The notes beneath the pieces were generated by a model. The model was not told the DNA's origin, ran no database searches, and saw only the letters and a program-made list of their open reading frames with translations. Positions 62,801 to 64,000 of a DNA stretch of 64,000 nt are shown here, in pieces (position 1 is the first letter of the stretch; every line of letters starts with the position of its first letter). This stretch comes from Apus apus (Eukaryota > Chordata > Aves > Apodiformes > Apodidae). Both the position numbers and the translations under genes were made by a program. The DNA is taken from positions 77,848,342 through 77,912,341 of the forward strand of contig NC_067285.1 in NCBI RefSeq assembly GCF_020740795.1, in the 5' to 3' direction.

Positions 62801-64000
62801 TTTGGATTGTTCTAGGCTGCTCTTCAATTTCAAAATTAAACCAAATTAACAGACTTCTCAAGTGCCCAGTTTGGTCTTTCTATGGATAGGCTTCACAGTT
62901 TTATGTGTATGTAAAAATTGTAATTATTTGATAGTTTCAGGTTATGTATTAATTTGCTGGGAAATATCGTTGTTGCCTATACAGTAGCTACCTGTTCTCA
63001 TGATCCTGCTAAAATAGAGCCTTATTTACATGCCGCTCTTGCTGCAGGCCAAAATTGTACTTTTAAAATAGTTCTTGCTCTGCAGCTTAAATGAGTTGCA
63101 ATATTTGCTCTTCTACTGAAAGCACTCAAATATTTGGAATAATAATCCAGTTAACATGTTGTCCACATCATGCTATGAGGTTCTGGCTAGCTATAACTAT
63201 AAACACAACTCTTTGTGTTTAATCTCATTTGGATTATTAATAATCTAATTGGATTATTCCTATCCTTTTAAGTTAAATTATTAAAATGCAAGATACAAAC
63301 AATATTGGCTGTTGTAGCAAAGAGTCTGAATGGAGGTTTATGTGTTGTTATAGAACTAAAGAACTGCAGGCTGTTTGAGATAATGAGCTCCAGTTAAAAA
63401 GTATTGTGTCTGTAGGGTAGCAAAAAAGCAAAAGTTAATTTGTCCTGCTCCAAGAAAGACATCTTTGGTTTTCTGGAACATACACCAGTAGTTTCCCAAA
63501 ATGAATTTGGCTGATGGGTAGGGCCACTACTTAGATGTTTCCTGTACTTTTTTTCAAACTGTTTCTGAGGGTGCAGGTGCTGCATGTAAATCAGGTGTGG
63601 GCCAGTAAACAAGAGTTAATACTTATTTTTGTCTCTGTCTTGTGTACAAATTCCTTTGCCCAAAATAATGTCTGAGATTGTGTATGTGAAGTTAAGCAAC
63701 CAGAAAGCATGATGACAGTAAACCCAGTTACTCATGTACAGTCTCGTAAAGCTGAGCTCTACAGCTATGCAACCTTTCTGCATTTTATGCCAAAGTTAAA
63801 ATGTAATATATTACCATGAGGGAGAGATTTTTAAGCAAAAATCCCAGCCATGAGAATACTCTCATGGAAACCGGTAGGCTTTTCCAAATGAGAAACCTGA
63901 TGTTCAGGTGCCTGTGCCCTAAAGCACATAAGATGACAGTATCCCCAGTATCTTTAACCAAGTCCGGAGACTGGGCACTTGTCTTTGCCTCCTTAAAGAT
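59881..64000. other. Unique non-coding DNA
   Basis: No gene recognised. It includes a short TA/AC run (60845-60862), a scrap CCACTGACTTTAAAGAGCCTTGGATCAGGCCC (60658-60689) resembling an archosaur palindromic repeat arm, an (AAAC)n run (62684-62701) and a perfect 14-nt palindrome GATTATTAATAATC (63232-63245). Confidence 0.5.
62684..62701. repeat. (AAAC)n microsatellite
   Basis: About four AAAC units (AAACAAACAAACAAACAA). A short tetranucleotide repeat. Confidence 0.85.

Noticed and set aside
1..64000. CRISPR array, operon, prophage or other prokaryotic system
   Set aside because: No spaced direct repeats, no dense coding and no bacterial genes; the CR1 elements and base composition are vertebrate.

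Overview
This is 64 kb of nuclear DNA from a vertebrate, most probably a bird. It is AT-rich and CpG-poor, with no dense or operon-like coding. The strongest taxonomic clue is a CR1 non-LTR retrotransposon at 58221-59880 whose 3' terminus has the typical avian form (tail unit ATAGAATCAC followed by a TGGTTTGGGTTGGAAGGG-type end). A second CR1 copy lies at 10484-11751. Older relics of CR1/L3 type and short palindromic repeats shared by birds, crocodiles and turtles are scattered through the rest. I recognise no intact host protein-coding gene. The window reads as a gene desert or the inside of a very large intron; most open frames of 60-140 codons look like chance.

Layout. 1-8890: unique AT-rich DNA with a (TA)n and a (TTTA)n microsatellite, a small GC/CpG-richer patch at about 2120-2350, one MITE-like relic (4642-4724) and a striking 72-nt near-perfect hairpin at 6155-6226. 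8890-10400: a very decayed CR1 on the minus strand, directly followed by a much younger minus-strand CR1 (10484-11751) whose reverse transcriptase frame is open for about 420 codons except for one stop. 11752-40580: mostly unique DNA with simple repeats, a tRNA-like relic at 15531-15611, a three-unit 15-bp tandem repeat at 19421-19465, and a few ancient-repeat scraps. 40580-44110: an L3/CR1-like scrap and a palindromic relic. 44113-44900: a solo retroviral LTR with a perfect 5-bp target-site duplication. 44906-58220: unique DNA with an exon-like segment at 47304-47402 and another archosaur palindromic relic at 52036-52165. 58221-59880: the second CR1. 59881-64000: unique DNA.

Nothing here works together as a pathway. 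The only protein-coding remnants are two dead CR1 reverse transcriptases, each of which has lost a different catalytic aspartate. The observations most worth following are the microRNA-sized hairpin at 6155-6226, the cleanly bounded solo LTR, the 3'-truncated young CR1 abutting an old one, and the exon-like block at 47304-47402. All family assignments were made by eye, without database searches.
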